Shown: positions 62,850 to 64,000 of the stretch, one piece after another | Position numbering within the stretch: the stretch's first letter is position 1 | Layout: the number at the start of each line of letters is the position of its first letter | DNA from: Atrichornis clamosus | Lineage: Eukaryota > Chordata > Aves > Passeriformes > Menuridae | Direction of reading: 5' to 3' | Assembly (NCBI GenBank): GCA_013400975.1 | Contig: WBMZ01004648.1 | Coordinates: forward strand, 248,001-312,000 | Length of the DNA stretch: 64,000 nt | Notes under the pieces: model-generated | Told to the model about the DNA's origin: nothing | The model's database searches: none | What the model saw: only the letters and a program-made list of their open reading frames with translations | Program-made: the position numbers and the translations under genes

Positions 62850-63088
62850 TGCATTTACTGAAGATTCCCTTAGACTGAAAATACTTTCAAACTACAGTGC
62901 TCTTAAAAGCAGGGCCAAGCAAATAGTTGGTGTGTCCAAGTTCATTAACACAGCTGCGGAATTTGGAGTAAAGATGAATTTCCCTGAACACTACAGAAAT
63001 AAAACATACAGAGGTGTTTACATCGCATGGAGAATACTTCTTTGGCAAGTCCCTAGACTATCCTCCTTCTTTGTTTCCTTGGATTTAG
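62850..63088 (+). other. Candidate internal exon, unknown gene
   Basis: An acceptor GAGTTGTTCTTCTAG (AG at 62848-62849) is followed by 239 bp with one frame open throughout and a good donor TTTAG/GTGAGAGT (GT at 63089). The exon would enter on the third codon base and leave after the first. The peptide contains LKSRAKQIVGVSKFINTAAE and YRGVYIAWRILLW, mixed hydrophobic and charged. Outside the exon the frame continues to a stop at 63121-63123. I do not recognise the protein. It could be chance, a decayed exon or a real exon of a gene largely outside this window. Confidence 0.2.
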
Positions 63089-64000
63089 GTGAGAGTACTT
63101 ATGGAGGGTTTTTGACCTTGTGATTTATGAGGCAGATCATGAAACATATTTATTGCAAAAATTCATGCCTAACCTTCAGTTAACTCTAGATTAGCTGACC
63201 AGATTTATATGTCTGAGGAAATAATTTTTAGAAACTATCTAAGTAAGGCCTTATTTGAGCTAATTATCACTGATGTGCAGAGGAAAGTTAGGGAATAACC
63301 TGGCAAATGGACACAGAGATTAGTAAACATCTCTGAAATTATATGCAGTTCCTTCTCTTGGGCTCTTGAACTATGAATCATAATCTGGAATTAAGCTCCT
63401 GTTCAAAGTTCATTGTTAAGTCAAGTCATGTGTTTTACTCCCTTACCTTTGAGAAAAGACAAAAGTACAAAATAAATAAAAATCTGAAGAGAAAGAGAAG
63501 GAACAGGTAGTAGCTTGGCAGGTTACCCACTGTGATGTAGGAAACTTAAATCCCTTGTGTGGATGCAGAAAATTGATATAAACTTCAAGAACATCTCTGT
63601 TACAAGACTGACCTGAGTAAGCTAAAGGGTGAATTTTTTGATCCAGAGTATTTTATATTTATTGGTCTTCACTGTGGTCTGTTTTCTAATGTGGTACAAA
63701 TCAAACTTTCTAATCTTCTTTTGGAGCTATGATATAATATACAAATAAGCTAAGACATAATATACAAATATTTATTGGAAGAGAGAGAGAAATATGCTGC
63801 ATTTTCTGGTGACCACCCCCATAATGTATATGTCCAGGTCTGCACTGCTATGTAATCTGTCAGACTGTTTGTTGTTTTGCAGGTTGTTTTCTTCCTGGGC
63901 ATGGTCTGAAACTAAAGGATCATGCTCTTGTTAGAGAAGAAATCTTTTCTCCTGGCACAGTTTGAAACTCTTAGAAATTTTAACTTGAACAAGACTTTCA

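Larger units (their letters stand above)
58064..64000. other. Unique AT-rich noncoding DNA
   Basis: No gene recognised. Contains a possible conserved noncoding block (59563-59790), a pyrimidine repeat with a gap (60198-60361), an E-box palindrome (61849-61867) and an exon-like stretch (62850-63088). A GA-rich run is near 63779-63790. The sequence runs off the window end without a feature. Confidence 0.6.

Noticed and set aside
1..64000. CRISPR array, tRNA, rRNA, operon or prophage
   Set aside because: No regular repeat-spacer array, no tRNA cloverleaf boxes or rRNA signature noticed, and the transposon content is that of a bird nuclear genome.

Overview
This window looks like bird DNA: AT-rich, gene-poor, intronic or intergenic sequence with no protein-coding gene, RNA gene, operon, CRISPR array or plasmid/phage signal that I can recognise. 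The assignment to birds rests on seven CR1 (chicken repeat 1) LINE pieces in both orientations, some with the family's typical 8-bp 3' tail repeats (ATTCTGTG type), and on LTRs of avian endogenous-retrovirus type. Another CR1-rich sauropsid is not strictly excluded.

Layout. 1-10 kb: unique AT-rich DNA with two strong hairpins near 1.2-1.45 kb, a 28-base poly(A), and a possible 52-bp minus-strand exon at 3.7 kb. 10.1-11.2 kb: minus-strand CR1 with reverse-transcriptase (RT) remnants. 11.2-18.2 kb: unique DNA with two exon-like plus-strand open stretches (12.5 kb and 17.3 kb). 18.2-21.2 kb: an old CR1 scrap followed by a larger plus-strand CR1 that keeps an ORF1 esterase block and an RT block but lacks the endonuclease region between them. 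21.2-33.5 kb: unique DNA with a 14-bp-arm hairpin, a 16-bp palindrome and a possible poly(A) retrocopy. 33.5-34.0 kb: 3' part of an LTR. 34-42 kb: unique. 42-44.6 kb: a CR1 3' end, a GT microsatellite, then a CR1 split by a complete-looking solo LTR. 46.5-49.7 kb: two more CR1 copies in opposite orientations. 49.7-57.1 kb: unique AT-rich DNA with several inverted repeats and an assembly break. 57.1-58.1 kb: a second near-complete solo LTR, minus strand. 58-64 kb: unique DNA with a CTCCCT/GGGAGA repeat running into a 110-base gap and another exon-like open stretch.

The longest open frames lie in or antisense to CR1 and LTR copies and are not host genes. The LTRs carry internal tandem repeats of about 45 bp, a multiple of three, which helps explain their long frames. 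The non-repeat candidates (3728-3779, 12465-12751, 17263-17454, 55586-55787, 62850-63088) have plausible splice signals but no recognised protein family, so they are offered only as hypotheses. I found no convincing new biological system. The most useful leads are the nested LTR-in-CR1 insertion, the endonuclease-less CR1, the 45-bp LTR repeats, the possible retrocopy and the exon-like open stretches.
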